Below are positions 35,267 through 43,818 of a DNA stretch of 64,000 nt, in pieces (the stretch's first letter is position 1; the number at the start of each line of letters is the position of its first letter). Below the pieces are notes generated by a model. That model ran no database searches. It had not been told where the DNA came from and saw nothing but the letters and a program-made list of their open reading frames with translations. Source of the stretch: a bacterium (GTDB lineage: Bacteria; Myxococcota_A; Bradymonadia; Bradymonadales; Bradymonadaceae); assembly GCA_030427705.1 (NCBI GenBank), contig JAUIBR010000033.1, positions 1-64,000 of the forward strand, read 5' to 3'. The position numbers were made by a program, and so were the translations under genes.

Positions 35267-35698
35267 CTATTGCAGCACTTTGCCAAGCGTATCCTTCGCT
35301 CGAGCTAGCGTGACACCTTCGAGTGTCTTACGCAGCGTCTCATCCTGATCCACCATTTTGACGATGGTTTCCCGGTCGATCGCGACTATCTGTGCCGGTT
35401 CGAGCGTTCGCACCGTCGCCGTTGCTGTCTTGCCGCTAAGCAGGCTCACTTCGCCTACATATGCGCCAGCCGACAGCTTCGTGAGGTCCACGTGCCGGCC
35501 CAATGCATTGGTAAAAACCTCAACGGTGCCGGATACGATGACGAAGAGGCTCTCTACTTTCGAGCCCTCCTCGATCAGAACATGTTCCCCATCGATGTCG
35601 AGTAAGGTAGCGCCTTGCGCAACGAGATTCAGCTGATCCTCGCTAAGGTGCGAAAATAGCTGTGAATCACGAATGGTGCTCAGAATTGTTTCGCTCAT
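35267..35698 (-). CDS. Cyclic-nucleotide-binding-fold protein (single domain)
   Basis: 143 residues, one CNB domain with a helical lead and tail. The phosphate-binding cassette reads GAYVGEVSLLSGKTATATV: the Glu (E83) is kept, but the Arg that binds the cyclic phosphate aligns with Ala. It may bind another ligand or act structurally. There is no effector domain. It lies 25 bases upstream of the GldG-like gene and probably heads that operon. Confidence 0.87.
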   Translation of the reverse strand: MSETILSTIRDSQLFSHLSEDQLNLVAQGATLLDIDGEHVLIEEGSKVESLFVIVSGTVEVFTNALGRHVDLTKLSAGAYVGEVSLLSGKTATATVRTLEPAQIVAIDRETIVKMVDQDETLRKTLEGVTLARAKDTLGKVLQ

Positions 35699-35760
35699 TA
35701 ATTAAACCCGAAGTGATGGTCGGAGTCTGACGAACAGATTTCTACCGTAATAATGCGCAC

Positions 35761-35789
35761 AAAAAAAGCGCGAGCAAGATGCTCGCGCT
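35761..35789 (-). terminator. Rho-independent terminator of the PilZ gene
   Basis: On the minus strand AGCGCGAGCA, loop TCT, TGCTCGCGCT, then a run of T (plus-strand A at 35761-35767). A perfect 10-bp stem 23 bases after the PilZ stop. Confidence 0.94.
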
Positions 35790-35811
35790 ATTCGCGTTGG
35801 CTTCTTTCTTC

Positions 35812-36150
35812 CTACTGGAAGAGCGGAAGTTCGTTTTGAATGGATTGACCTGCCAACCATTCGCGAAGGCGAATGAAATGGCGGTGCGAGATATTGGTAA
35901 ATTTCACGCCGAAGTAGTCTTCGCCCTCGTATACTTTTTGGCCTGAAATCTGGAGCGGCTCTCCACCAATTGGTAGCTCCATCTCGAAGCGAATCTTCTG
36001 TTCGCGCGCTTCGAAGGGCTCGAGCACTCGCTGAACGCGCATGCCACTCAGTGAGATATTGGTCGCTCGGCAGATGTTGATGATGCCGCTTTCGAACTTG
36101 TTAAGGATGATGTCGCAGTCGACCCGGTTTTGCTTGCGAATTTCACTCAT
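35812..36150 (-). CDS. PilZ-domain protein
   Basis: 112 residues, a lone PilZ domain. The c-di-GMP signature is RKQNR (RxxxR) followed by NISLSGMRV (D/NxSxxG). The later strand GVKF is also typical. It probably responds to c-di-GMP in motility or exopolysaccharide control. GGAGG lies 6 bases before the ATG at 36150, which rules out the four-codon upstream start. It is transcribed alone, with a terminator downstream and the subtilase terminator upstream. Confidence 0.92.
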   Translation of the reverse strand: MSEIRKQNRVDCDIILNKFESGIINICRATNISLSGMRVQRVLEPFEAREQKIRFEMELPIGGEPLQISGQKVYEGEDYFGVKFTNISHRHFIRLREWLAGQSIQNELPLFQ

Positions 36151-36240
36151 GATGACCTCCATGTCCGATGAATTCAGGGCTTCCTGCCCTCTTCACACCT
36201 ACAGAAATATCATGTGATCTGATGTAGGGAAGAAAATCAC

Positions 36241-36275
36241 AAAAAAGAAACGCGCGCCGATGGGGCGCGCGTTTC
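36241..36275 (-). terminator. Rho-independent terminator of the subtilase gene
   Basis: On the minus strand GAAACGCGCGCC, a 5-base loop, GGCGCGCGTTTC, then six T. A perfect 12-bp stem 23 bases after the subtilase stop (plus-strand stem 36247-36258 and 36264-36275). Confidence 0.94.
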
Positions 36276-36298
36276 AAAACGGTGATGTGTGTGTGTGA

Positions 36299-38197
36299 TT
36301 ACCGTTTGAGAGTGAGGTAGCCGATGACGAACGACATCAAACCGTTGGCTGCGAGCCAGATGCGGTCAAGTACGTCCATGCCTGGAATCCACTGAACATC
36401 AGACGTCAGAATGACGGATTCCGTAAACAGGAAGCCGGCAAAACCGATAGTCAGACCAGCGGCCAGGTAGCGGAGCGAACGATGCCCGTTCAGGAAGGCT
36501 GCGGCACCGAACGGAATCAGCGCGCTAGCCATCAATGGGTTCTGGTGCCACGAGATACCCAAAAGGGAGGCGTCTAGTTCTGCGATTGGGCGCGCGACGG
36601 TGTCAGCCAAGACAGCCGCCAGTGTCGTATCTCCCAGCAGCATTGGCAGGAAGAAGAGGCCGCTGGAGGCAAGCACCAATGAACCGACAAAGAGTGGCGT
36701 CGTTTTTGGTCCGATGCCGAGCATGTCTTTTCGTCGAACACCAAAGAACGCGAGGAACGCCAAAAGGATACCGCTACCGAGTCGGTAGATGCCCTGGTCG
36801 TTCACAGCCGCGCTGGCAGCCTTGTCGGCACGCATGATTCCGGCACCGTAGCGCTCCTTGTATTCTTTCTTGTCAGAGAATCGTTTCTCCTGGTCATCTT
36901 GAGCGGTCTTTTGAAGCACTGCCTCGACTTTGTCTGGATGCGTGACGCCTTGTGAAATCACAAGTGCTGCAGCAGCTGCGACGTGAGGCGATGCCATCGA
37001 CGTGCCCATGTAGAGTGCGAAGTCATGCTCGTTGGTGTTTCCATTCTTAAGCGTCTCTTGCATCACGCCGTCTGGTCGACCGTCGTTGTTTTGGTCGACG
37101 CGGGTGTTTCCACCAGGCGCTGCGATATCAACGAAACCTCCCCACTGGGAGTAGAAGGTCGTGTGCCGGTCAAACTGGGTGGCAGCGACCGCGATGACGT
37201 GGTTGTACGCCGCAGGGAAACTCGGAGCCTTTCGGCCGCCGTTGCCTGCAGCGGCGACGATCGTCACACCTTTTTTATGCGCGTGGTCGATTGCCTTCTT
37301 CATAACGAGCGAAGGAAGCGGTCCACCGAGGCTCATATTGATGACTTGCGCGCCATTATCAGCCGCAAAACGAATCGAGTCTGCAATATCGCCGACCTGT
37401 CCAAATCCGCGGCTATTCAGCACACGAAGTGGCATGATTTTCGATTTGTAGGCGAGTCCTGCAACACCGTATTTGTTGCCGGTCGTCTGCGCGATCGTGC
37501 CGGCGACGTGCGTGCCGTGGCCGTGTCCGTCCCATGCAAAAGCGTCTTTATCAACGAAGTCATAGCCGGCAACGATTTCCGTTCCGCCCAGGTCTTTCGC
37601 TTTCTTGATCTTTCGGTCTGGAGCGTCTTCTGCCGCAACACCGGTATCGATAACAGCGACGGTAACGCCTTTACCCTGAGTAACCTTCCACGCGCTTTCT
37701 GCCTCGACCTGCTTGAAGTTCCACTGGAACTGATAGAGCGGGTCGTTCGGAGCTCCGAGCATCTGGTACTCAATATTTTCTTCGATGCCTTCAATCCAAC
37801 CATCTGGCGCATTTTTCGCCACACAGTCTTTGATATACGGCACCGCGCCTTCCTCGACTTCGGCGACAAAGATGTTCGGCTCGTCACTGTGAACACTGTT
37901 GAGCTTCAGTGACAGGCCAAGCGTTCGGCCGTAGTTGATGGCTTCTTCGTTCGACAAACCGTCCGCGAAGTCGAAGATCACTTCGTCGCGCGTAGGGTCG
38001 GTATCGCTGATGTAATGCCCAAACGGCGCTTCGCCTGTGTAGGCTTGGCCGGTTGCGTTTTGTGTCGTGGGGTTCGCGCCTGACAAGCACGCCTTAAAGG
38101 AATCTGCAGGTGTGGGCTCAGCAACCGCGTTCGAAGAGAACAGGGTAGCGGCCGCGACTAGACCGACAGACCAAATTCCAATTTGCGTCCGATTCAT
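36299..38197 (-). CDS. Subtilisin-like serine protease with multi-pass C-terminal membrane domain
   Basis: 632 residues. Signal peptide to about 26, an I9-like propeptide region at 60-120, and a peptidase S8 domain at 170-460 with catalytic D184 (VIDTGV), H230 (GHGTH), N319 (AAGNGG) and S400 (GTSMASPHVA). The last 160 residues hold about five hydrophobic helices (472-488, 501-520, 553-570, 577-597, 612-630). Most subtilases end after S8 or carry one anchor, so a polytopic tail is unusual. An inverted repeat lies 23-41 bases before the start. Confidence 0.92.
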   Translation of the reverse strand: MNRTQIGIWSVGLVAAATLFSSNAVAEPTPADSFKACLSGANPTTQNATGQAYTGEAPFGHYISDTDPTRDEVIFDFADGLSNEEAINYGRTLGLSLKLNSVHSDEPNIFVAEVEEGAVPYIKDCVAKNAPDGWIEGIEENIEYQMLGAPNDPLYQFQWNFKQVEAESAWKVTQGKGVTVAVIDTGVAAEDAPDRKIKKAKDLGGTEIVAGYDFVDKDAFAWDGHGHGTHVAGTIAQTTGNKYGVAGLAYKSKIMPLRVLNSRGFGQVGDIADSIRFAADNGAQVINMSLGGPLPSLVMKKAIDHAHKKGVTIVAAAGNGGRKAPSFPAAYNHVIAVAATQFDRHTTFYSQWGGFVDIAAPGGNTRVDQNNDGRPDGVMQETLKNGNTNEHDFALYMGTSMASPHVAAAAALVISQGVTHPDKVEAVLQKTAQDDQEKRFSDKKEYKERYGAGIMRADKAASAAVNDQGIYRLGSGILLAFLAFFGVRRKDMLGIGPKTTPLFVGSLVLASSGLFFLPMLLGDTTLAAVLADTVARPIAELDASLLGISWHQNPLMASALIPFGAAAFLNGHRSLRYLAAGLTIGFAGFLFTESVILTSDVQWIPGMDVLDRIWLAANGLMSFVIGYLTLKR

Positions 38198-38219
38198 AGA
38201 ATACGCCTCGTTTTTGTTA

Positions 38220-38238
38220 ACTGCCTTTCTATGGCAGT
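38220..38238. repeat. Short inverted repeat upstream of the subtilase gene
   Basis: ACTGCC (38220-38225), 7-base loop, GGCAGT (38233-38238), extended imperfectly by GTT and AAC outside. It lies in the probable leader of the subtilase mRNA. It may be an operator or mRNA hairpin. Confidence 0.4.
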
Positions 38239-38315
38239 AACAGTGTAACGGATTTCATTCCGGGTATCATTCCCCCGGGACTACTTTTCTAAACGTAGGC
38301 GCGAAAAAAAGGATC

Positions 38316-39605
38316 TCAATCGACTTCGGACAGATCGTCAGCGGAGAGCGTCGTTGCGACATCGCTCATTCGTTCTTCCGCCAACATCTTGGTGTAGTCC
38401 TGAACGCTCGGGTATTTCTTCGCGAGCGACTCGAAATCATCGCGTGGCAAGTGAAGGACGTGGCCAGATTCGTTCATGACACATCCCGCCACGGCAGGGG
38501 AGTCGGCGACGAGGCCGATTTCGCCAAACACTTCGCCTGACCCAAGGGTGGCGATTGTGATTTCCCAGTCTTCATCATTTCGGACGATATCGACCTTGCC
38601 GTCCAGAATGATGAACAGGCCTGGGCTTGGCGTATGTTGGCGGATGATGACGTCGCCTTCGTTGAGCCGAATGCCCGAGAAGGTCTCCATGATCTGGACG
38701 CGGTCATCATCGTCCATGTTCTCGAACATGGGGTGACGTCGGAGCACACGCTCGGTCATTGCGTGGCGACGAAGAGTCGAGATGCGATTTTGGAAGTCCT
38801 CAAACTCGTCAGACAGCTTTTTGATCGCCTTCTGATTCAGTCTGAGAATCTCCGAACCTGCGGTTGCGAAGAGGTCGATCTCACTAGGGCGAGCCGACCC
38901 GCCAAATCCGCCGAGACCGACGAGTGCGTTCGAATCCACGTAGAGAATCGACTTCCCATCTCGAAGCACGAGGCTGTCGCTGACGGTCCAGACCAGGTCA
39001 GTGATGGGTTTGTTTAGCTGCAGGATATGTTGGGTCTGGTCGAAGAGGTCGTACTCGATCAACTCCAAGACGCGACGTAGCGCATCTTGTGGCAGAAGGC
39101 TGAGTAACGACATCGCCGGAAGCGACCCTGGTTGTGACACCAATCCCTTCTTCTCACTGGCTTTCGTGACCGCTGACTCCAACAGTGCATCAAACTCGCC
39201 TTCGACGTCCTTTCCTTCAAAGTCGAGGTCGTTTTCAGGTGTTTCGGATGTAGGCTGGTCAGCGTTCGCATCCAAGAAGGGGCTGCGAATGTTGTACAGA
39301 GTCGCGATGTGGTCGAGCAGGACTGTCGAGTCTGGAATCAGGTTCAACATCTGACGGGCCGCTGCGATCGCGCGCAACGGGTTTCCGCTGTTGGCGTAGT
39401 GTCGCCCAACGGATTGGTACAACTCGACCGCCTCTTTCTTTCGGCCTTTGTCTGCCAGAATAAGGGCGACCTTTTCACGCAAAGGCCCCGTGTCCTTGAA
39501 TGCATCGAAGTTCGCGAGAATCAGGCGCAGCGCCAATTCATGCTTATCGTTGTGGATAGCTTGATTGATGGCGTGCAGAAGTTTAGCCAGAGGGTTGGGC
39601 TCCAT
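38316..39605 (-). CDS. TPR-like and double cyclic-nucleotide-binding-fold protein
   Basis: 429 residues. The N-terminal 105 residues are TPR-like helices (ANFDAFKDTGPLREKVALILADKGRKKEAVELYQ). Residues about 165-280 form a degenerate CNB domain and about 290-415 a clear one (MFENMDDDDRVQIMETFSGIRLNEGDVIIRQ, GEVFGEIGLV). In the second cassette the phosphate-binding Arg is replaced (DSPAVAGCV), as in the CNB protein at 35267. There is no signal peptide. The function is unknown; it may sense a non-canonical ligand. Confidence 0.87.
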   Translation of the reverse strand: MEPNPLAKLLHAINQAIHNDKHELALRLILANFDAFKDTGPLREKVALILADKGRKKEAVELYQSVGRHYANSGNPLRAIAAARQMLNLIPDSTVLLDHIATLYNIRSPFLDANADQPTSETPENDLDFEGKDVEGEFDALLESAVTKASEKKGLVSQPGSLPAMSLLSLLPQDALRRVLELIEYDLFDQTQHILQLNKPITDLVWTVSDSLVLRDGKSILYVDSNALVGLGGFGGSARPSEIDLFATAGSEILRLNQKAIKKLSDEFEDFQNRISTLRRHAMTERVLRRHPMFENMDDDDRVQIMETFSGIRLNEGDVIIRQHTPSPGLFIILDGKVDIVRNDEDWEITIATLGSGEVFGEIGLVADSPAVAGCVMNESGHVLHLPRDDFESLAKKYPSVQDYTKMLAEERMSDVATTLSADDLSEVD

Positions 39606-39693
39606 GCCGTCCTTTTCGCTTTAAGGAGTGCAGCCATAGTATGGCAAGCCAATCGATTCGCCAACATCGAACCGAGTCGCATTGTCCTCCGGG

Positions 39694-39723
39694 TTGACAC
39701 TCTTCGAGATGCCCCCATATTAT
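39694..39723 (+). promoter_or_regulatory. Strong candidate sigma70-type promoter
   Basis: TTGACA (39694-39699), an 18-base spacer and TATTAT (39718-39723), about 88 bases before the YbjN-like start. It lies between divergent genes. Confidence 0.55.
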
Positions 39724-39810
39724 CCGCTCGTTCAGATGAATTAGCTCAAATTTTGTTGGTTTGCGTAACGACCTCGGTGTCGTTTTGCATGCCCATTTCA
39801 AGGAAGACCC

Positions 39811-40212
39811 ATGACGACCAACGACCAGATCGAGGCATACCTCATCGAAACAGAACTTCCGTTTGAGCGGGTGAAAGAAGGGTTCTGGATTATTCACGAC
39901 GACACTGATGCCATCGAAAACATCATCATCGTGCACACGCCACCGGTGATCACGTTTCGCGTGAAGCTCATGGAATTGCCCGAAGCAGGACATCAGGAAT
40001 TATTTCAGCATCTGCTGCGTCTAAACGCGACGAGCATGATTGCAGGTGCATACGGACTCGAGGACGACAACGTGGTGATTGTCGACTCAATTCAGAGCGA
40101 GAACCTGGACTTCAACGAGTTCGCCGCGTCGGTAGATGCGATCGCCTTTGCAGTGCGCGAGCACTACGAAGAATTGAAGGGATATTTCCCTTCAACCTCG
40201 GCAGAAGAATAA
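39811..40212 (+). CDS. YbjN-like/CesT-fold protein
   Basis: 133 residues, one small alpha/beta domain (IEAYLIETELPFERVKEGFWIIHD ... LFQHLLRLNATSMIAGAYGLEDDNVVIV), matching the YbjN/type III secretion chaperone-like fold. AAGGAAG precedes the ATG. It lies 88 bases upstream of pspA on the same strand and may share its envelope-stress role. YbjN proteins are poorly understood. Confidence 0.8.
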   Translation: MTTNDQIEAYLIETELPFERVKEGFWIIHDDTDAIENIIIVHTPPVITFRVKLMELPEAGHQELFQHLLRLNATSMIAGAYGLEDDNVVIVDSIQSENLDFNEFAASVDAIAFAVREHYEELKGYFPSTSAEE

Positions 40213-40300
40213 AAATCCGCTCGACTGGGAAGCTAATGCGCCCAGAGTTAGGTTTAAGGTAGCGAACGATCCAACCCGCTTGGGTAAAAGGAGACGATAG

Positions 40301-41077
40301 ATGGGTATTTTCGGAAGAATCAGCACGCTCTTGAAGGCCAATATCAACGATTTGGTCAGCAAAGCCGAGGATCCTGAGAAGATTCTCAATCAGCTTATCC
40401 TCGATATGAAGGAGCAGCTGATCGAGGCGAAGAAGCAGGTGGCGGTCGCGATCGCTGACGAAAAGCGACTCAAGAAGCAGCTCGACAACGAACTGCACAT
40501 GGGCCGCGAATGGGAAAAGAAGGCGATGATGGCGGTGCGCGCAGGTCGTGACGACCTGGCAACTGAAGCGCTCGCGCGCAAGGCTGAGCACGACAAGCTC
40601 TCGTCAGAGTATCAGGCACATTGGGAAGCGCAGAAAGCTGCTGCTGACAAACTGCGTGATTCCTTGCGTCAGTTGAACGCAAAGATCGAAGAGGCAAAGC
40701 GTCGCAAGAATCTGCTTATCGCGCGTCAGAAGCGTGCAGAAGCTCAAAAGACCATCCAAGAAACGATGTCTGGACTCAACGACACGTCAGCGTTCGATAC
40801 GTTTGACCGCATGAGCCAGAAGATTGAGCAGATGGAAGCTGAAGCTGAAGCTTCGGCAGAACTTGCCGAAGGATTCAGCGGCGACGACCTTGCATCACAG
40901 TTCGACAACCTGGAGCAGGACCACGGCGCAAACGAAGCGTTGCTCGCCCTGAAAGCCAAGATGGGCATGATGGAAGAGACGCAAGAGAAGAGCTTCGAAT
41001 TCGAAGAAGAGAAGCAGGAAGTGAAACAGACGGTTCCGGCCGGCGGTCGGGGTAGCTGGGACACCGAAGACTTCTAA
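40301..41077 (+). CDS. pspA: Phage shock protein A/IM30 family protein
   Basis: 258 residues, mostly one long coiled coil. The N-terminal amphipathic helix MGIFGRISTLLKANINDLVSKAEDPEKILNQLI is typical of PspA/Vipp1, which form ESCRT-III-like polymers to repair membranes. The C-terminus (AGGRGSWDTEDF) is extended. A hairpin with a T-rich tail follows. A second, more divergent PspA-like gene lies at 50479. No pspBC or pspF is seen here, and I could not see a sigma54 promoter. Confidence 0.92.
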   Translation: MGIFGRISTLLKANINDLVSKAEDPEKILNQLILDMKEQLIEAKKQVAVAIADEKRLKKQLDNELHMGREWEKKAMMAVRAGRDDLATEALARKAEHDKLSSEYQAHWEAQKAAADKLRDSLRQLNAKIEEAKRRKNLLIARQKRAEAQKTIQETMSGLNDTSAFDTFDRMSQKIEQMEAEAEASAELAEGFSGDDLASQFDNLEQDHGANEALLALKAKMGMMEETQEKSFEFEEEKQEVKQTVPAGGRGSWDTEDF

Positions 41078-41105
41078 GTAGCCCGTCTTCTCTTACAATC
41101 CACAT

Positions 41106-41142
41106 CGGCTCGACCATTTGGTACGGGCCGGTTTTCTTTCTT
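41106..41142 (+). terminator. Probable terminator after pspA
   Basis: CGGCTCG-ACCA, 2-base loop, TGGT-A-CGGGCCG (41106-41130) with one bulged A, followed by a T-rich tail. It ends just before the next gene, so partial read-through is possible. Confidence 0.55.
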
Positions 41143-41155
41143 GGACAGAATACAA

Positions 41156-42160
41156 ATGACCAACGTCTACGGCGCGGTACTTTGCGCAGGGTTTGGAACC
41201 CGGCTCAAGCCTTTGACTGAAGTTGTTCCGAAACCGCTATTGCCGTTTTTGAACACACCCATCATCACGTTTTCGCTGAATCAGTTGGCTCAGGCAGGGG
41301 TGAGGGAAGTCGGTCTCAATATGCACCATTTGGCGGATTCGATTCCGCCCGTGGTCGACCGACTCGCGCCGGCGTTTGGGCTCAAACCAACCTACGTTCA
41401 AGAGTGGGAGATTCTTGGCACAGCAGGCGGAATTCGTGGAATCTGGGATGGTTTGGGCAATCCTGACGGGGTGCTGATCGTCGTCAATGGCGATAGCGTG
41501 ATGGACTTGGACCTTTCAGACCTCGTGCAGCGCCATGTCGCTAGTGGGAACGAGGTGAGCCTTGTGGTTCGTCCGAAGGCTCCAGATCAACCAGGGAAGG
41601 TGTTCCTTGGGGACAATGGGAGTCTGGACAAGATTCGTCACCACAAGCGGCCGGGAACGGGAACAGGCGAAGAACACGATTTTTGCGGCGTGCACCTTAT
41701 CAATACCGGGTTGTTGGAACGATTGTCTTTGGAACCGGGTGATATCATTACCGAGCTCTACGGCCCGATGGTCGAAGCTGGAGAGGCGGTGGGTGCGTTG
41801 GTTATCGATGGTTTTTGGGCTGCGCTCGACAACCCAAAGCTCATGCTGGACACAACGCAGGCAGTCCTTTCCGACCCAACGCTGTTCGCGCTCGCGCCAT
41901 TGCCGCCGCCTTTGGCGGAGGCGCTTTTTGTGCTCCGACAGGACGAAATCCACGACAAAGCGCAGCTCGCCGGTCCCGTGTTCACCGGGTTGAACGTGTC
42001 CATCGCGGAAGGCGCAAAGATCGGCCCAAACGTGTGTTTGGATGGCGTCGAAATTGCGCCAGGCGCAGAAATCCGCAACGCCATCCTTTATGGAATGGGG
42101 CGTGTGGAAGGCGAGTGGGTTGACTGCATTGCCATCGCGGGCAAGGTCGCAAACTACTGA
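41156..42160 (+). CDS. NDP-sugar nucleotidyltransferase with left-handed beta-helix tail
   Basis: 334 residues. The N-terminal nucleotidyltransferase signature is GAVLCAGFGTRLKPLTEVVPKPLLPF, with the metal-binding Asp in VVNGDSVMDLD. The C-terminal part has hexapeptide-like repeats (VSIAEGAKIGPNVCLDGVEIAPGAEIRNAIL). The closest layouts are sugar-1-phosphate transferases such as MurU or mannose-1-phosphate guanylyltransferases; the sugar cannot be told. The ATG at 41156 is preferred to a TTG 15 bases upstream. It overlaps the convergent AbgT gene by 7 bases. Confidence 0.88.
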   Translation: MTNVYGAVLCAGFGTRLKPLTEVVPKPLLPFLNTPIITFSLNQLAQAGVREVGLNMHHLADSIPPVVDRLAPAFGLKPTYVQEWEILGTAGGIRGIWDGLGNPDGVLIVVNGDSVMDLDLSDLVQRHVASGNEVSLVVRPKAPDQPGKVFLGDNGSLDKIRHHKRPGTGTGEEHDFCGVHLINTGLLERLSLEPGDIITELYGPMVEAGEAVGALVIDGFWAALDNPKLMLDTTQAVLSDPTLFALAPLPPPLAEALFVLRQDEIHDKAQLAGPVFTGLNVSIAEGAKIGPNVCLDGVEIAPGAEIRNAILYGMGRVEGEWVDCIAIAGKVANY

Positions 42161-43716
42161 CCGTAGCTCAGCGGTGCGCCTGGCCCGAGATCGATTCCGA
42201 ACAGGATCCAGCCGGCCAAGAGTAGTGACCACATAATGAAGAACGCGACGGAGTAGGGGACCATCGCCGCCAAGATGGTGCCCATTCCCGCCTTCTTGTC
42301 GTACTTCTGTGCGAAGACGATGATGATTGGCAGGTAAGGCATAAGCGGCGTGATGATGTTCGTGATGCTGTCTCCGACGCGGTAGGTCGCCTGCGTGAGT
42401 TCGGGACTAAATCCAAGCTGCATCAACATCGGGACGAAGATTGGGGCCATGAAGGCCCACTTCGCTGATGCCGAGCCGACGAACATGTTCATCAAGGCGG
42501 AAACGGAGAGGAAACCGAACACCAACGGAAGCCCGGTAAGTCCGATGTCGCGCAGGACATCAGCTCCTTTGACCGCCGAAACCGCACCGATGTTTGTCCA
42601 GTTGAAGTACGCAACGAACTGGCCTGCGACGAACGCCAGGACGATATATGCGCCCATCGTGCCCATTGCTTCGCTGGCGAGTTTGGCGACGTCTTTGTCG
42701 TTCTTAATCTGCCCGGTTTTCACGCCGTAAACGATGGCTGGCAGGATGAATAGAATGGTGATGAGAATCTCAATCGACTCAAAGAACGGGCTGTATGCGT
42801 TGATGGCCGGAGCGCCGGCAGCAACCTCTTCACGCAGTGGTGAGGATGGCACCAAAGCCAGCAGCGCGACACCAACCGCAGCGACGGCGGCCGCAGCCAT
42901 GGCGGCCATGAATGCGCTGCGCTCTTTGTCTGAAGGCTTCTTTTCGGCGTCGAACTTGAAATCATCGCTTGGATTCCATTCGCCGAGCATCGGCTCGACA
43001 AACTTGGTCGTGATGAAGGTTCCGACGATGGTGATGAGGATCGTCGACACCACCATGAAATAGTAATTGCAGGTGGCGTTGACTGAGTACGCAGGGTCGA
43101 TTGTCTGGGCTGCCTGTTGCGTCAGCTTGGCCAGCATCGGGTCCAATCCCGTGATGAGCAGGTTGGCGCTATATCCACCGGAGACACCCGCGTATGCGGC
43201 TGCAAGGCCAGCCAGCGGATGGCGGCCCATGCCGGCGAAAAGAAGTGCGCCCAGAGGTGTCAGGACGACGTAGCCGGCGTCGGCTGTCATCGAGGACATC
43301 ACGCTCGCAAACACCAAAGTGGCCGTCACGGCAGACTTCGGGACCGAACCCACCAGCACACGGAGTCCCATGCTGAAGAACCCGGTCTTCTCGGCGACGC
43401 CAATACCGATCATCACGGTCAAGACGGGGCCCAGCGGGGCGAATCCGACGAAGTTGTCGACGGCGTGCAGGAACATCCACTTGATGCCATCCGCGCTCAT
43501 CAAACTGCCAACGACCTTCAATTGGGTCTCGCCAGAGCGCTGAATGACCTCGGCGCTCGCACCTTCGAAAATCATCGAAGCAACGACGACCATGGCTGCG
43601 AAAATCACAAACAGTGTCAACGGGTCCGGGAGCTTGTTTCCAATCTCGCCGAGGCGCTCAAGGATGTGCACAATCTTGGCGGTGAGACCGCCTGATTTTT
43701 CAGTCTTCTCAGTCAT
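42154..43716 (-). CDS. abgT: AbgT-family transporter
   Basis: 520 residues, about 11-13 membrane helices including re-entrant hairpins. Family landmarks: LPDPLTLFVIFA near residue 30, SSMTADAGYVVLTPLGA, AYAGVSGGYSANLLITGLDP, and TNIITPLMPYLPIII near the C-terminus. Members import p-aminobenzoyl-glutamate or export sulfonamides. The choice between import and drug efflux cannot be made from sequence. It is transcribed alone, divergent from sbcD. Confidence 0.94.
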   Translation of the reverse strand: MTEKTEKSGGLTAKIVHILERLGEIGNKLPDPLTLFVIFAAMVVVASMIFEGASAEVIQRSGETQLKVVGSLMSADGIKWMFLHAVDNFVGFAPLGPVLTVMIGIGVAEKTGFFSMGLRVLVGSVPKSAVTATLVFASVMSSMTADAGYVVLTPLGALLFAGMGRHPLAGLAAAYAGVSGGYSANLLITGLDPMLAKLTQQAAQTIDPAYSVNATCNYYFMVVSTILITIVGTFITTKFVEPMLGEWNPSDDFKFDAEKKPSDKERSAFMAAMAAAAVAAVGVALLALVPSSPLREEVAAGAPAINAYSPFFESIEILITILFILPAIVYGVKTGQIKNDKDVAKLASEAMGTMGAYIVLAFVAGQFVAYFNWTNIGAVSAVKGADVLRDIGLTGLPLVFGFLSVSALMNMFVGSASAKWAFMAPIFVPMLMQLGFSPELTQATYRVGDSITNIITPLMPYLPIIIVFAQKYDKKAGMGTILAAMVPYSVAFFIMWSLLLAGWILFGIDLGPGAPLSYGQ

Positions 43717-43818
43717 TGAGATCTCTCATCAATTGTCCAAACGGCGGAAGGCTTAGCACGGCTAGGATCAAACATTCAATCCGCTCCAATCGCGATTGTT
43801 TGTGATATAAGGCGTCGA

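Noticed and set aside
36983-37912. 309-codon open frame on the plus strand
   Set aside because: It is antisense to the subtilase, which has a full catalytic set; the plus-strand product has no recognisable features.
43117-43695. 192-codon open frame on the plus strand
   Set aside because: Antisense to the AbgT transporter; composition is not protein-like.
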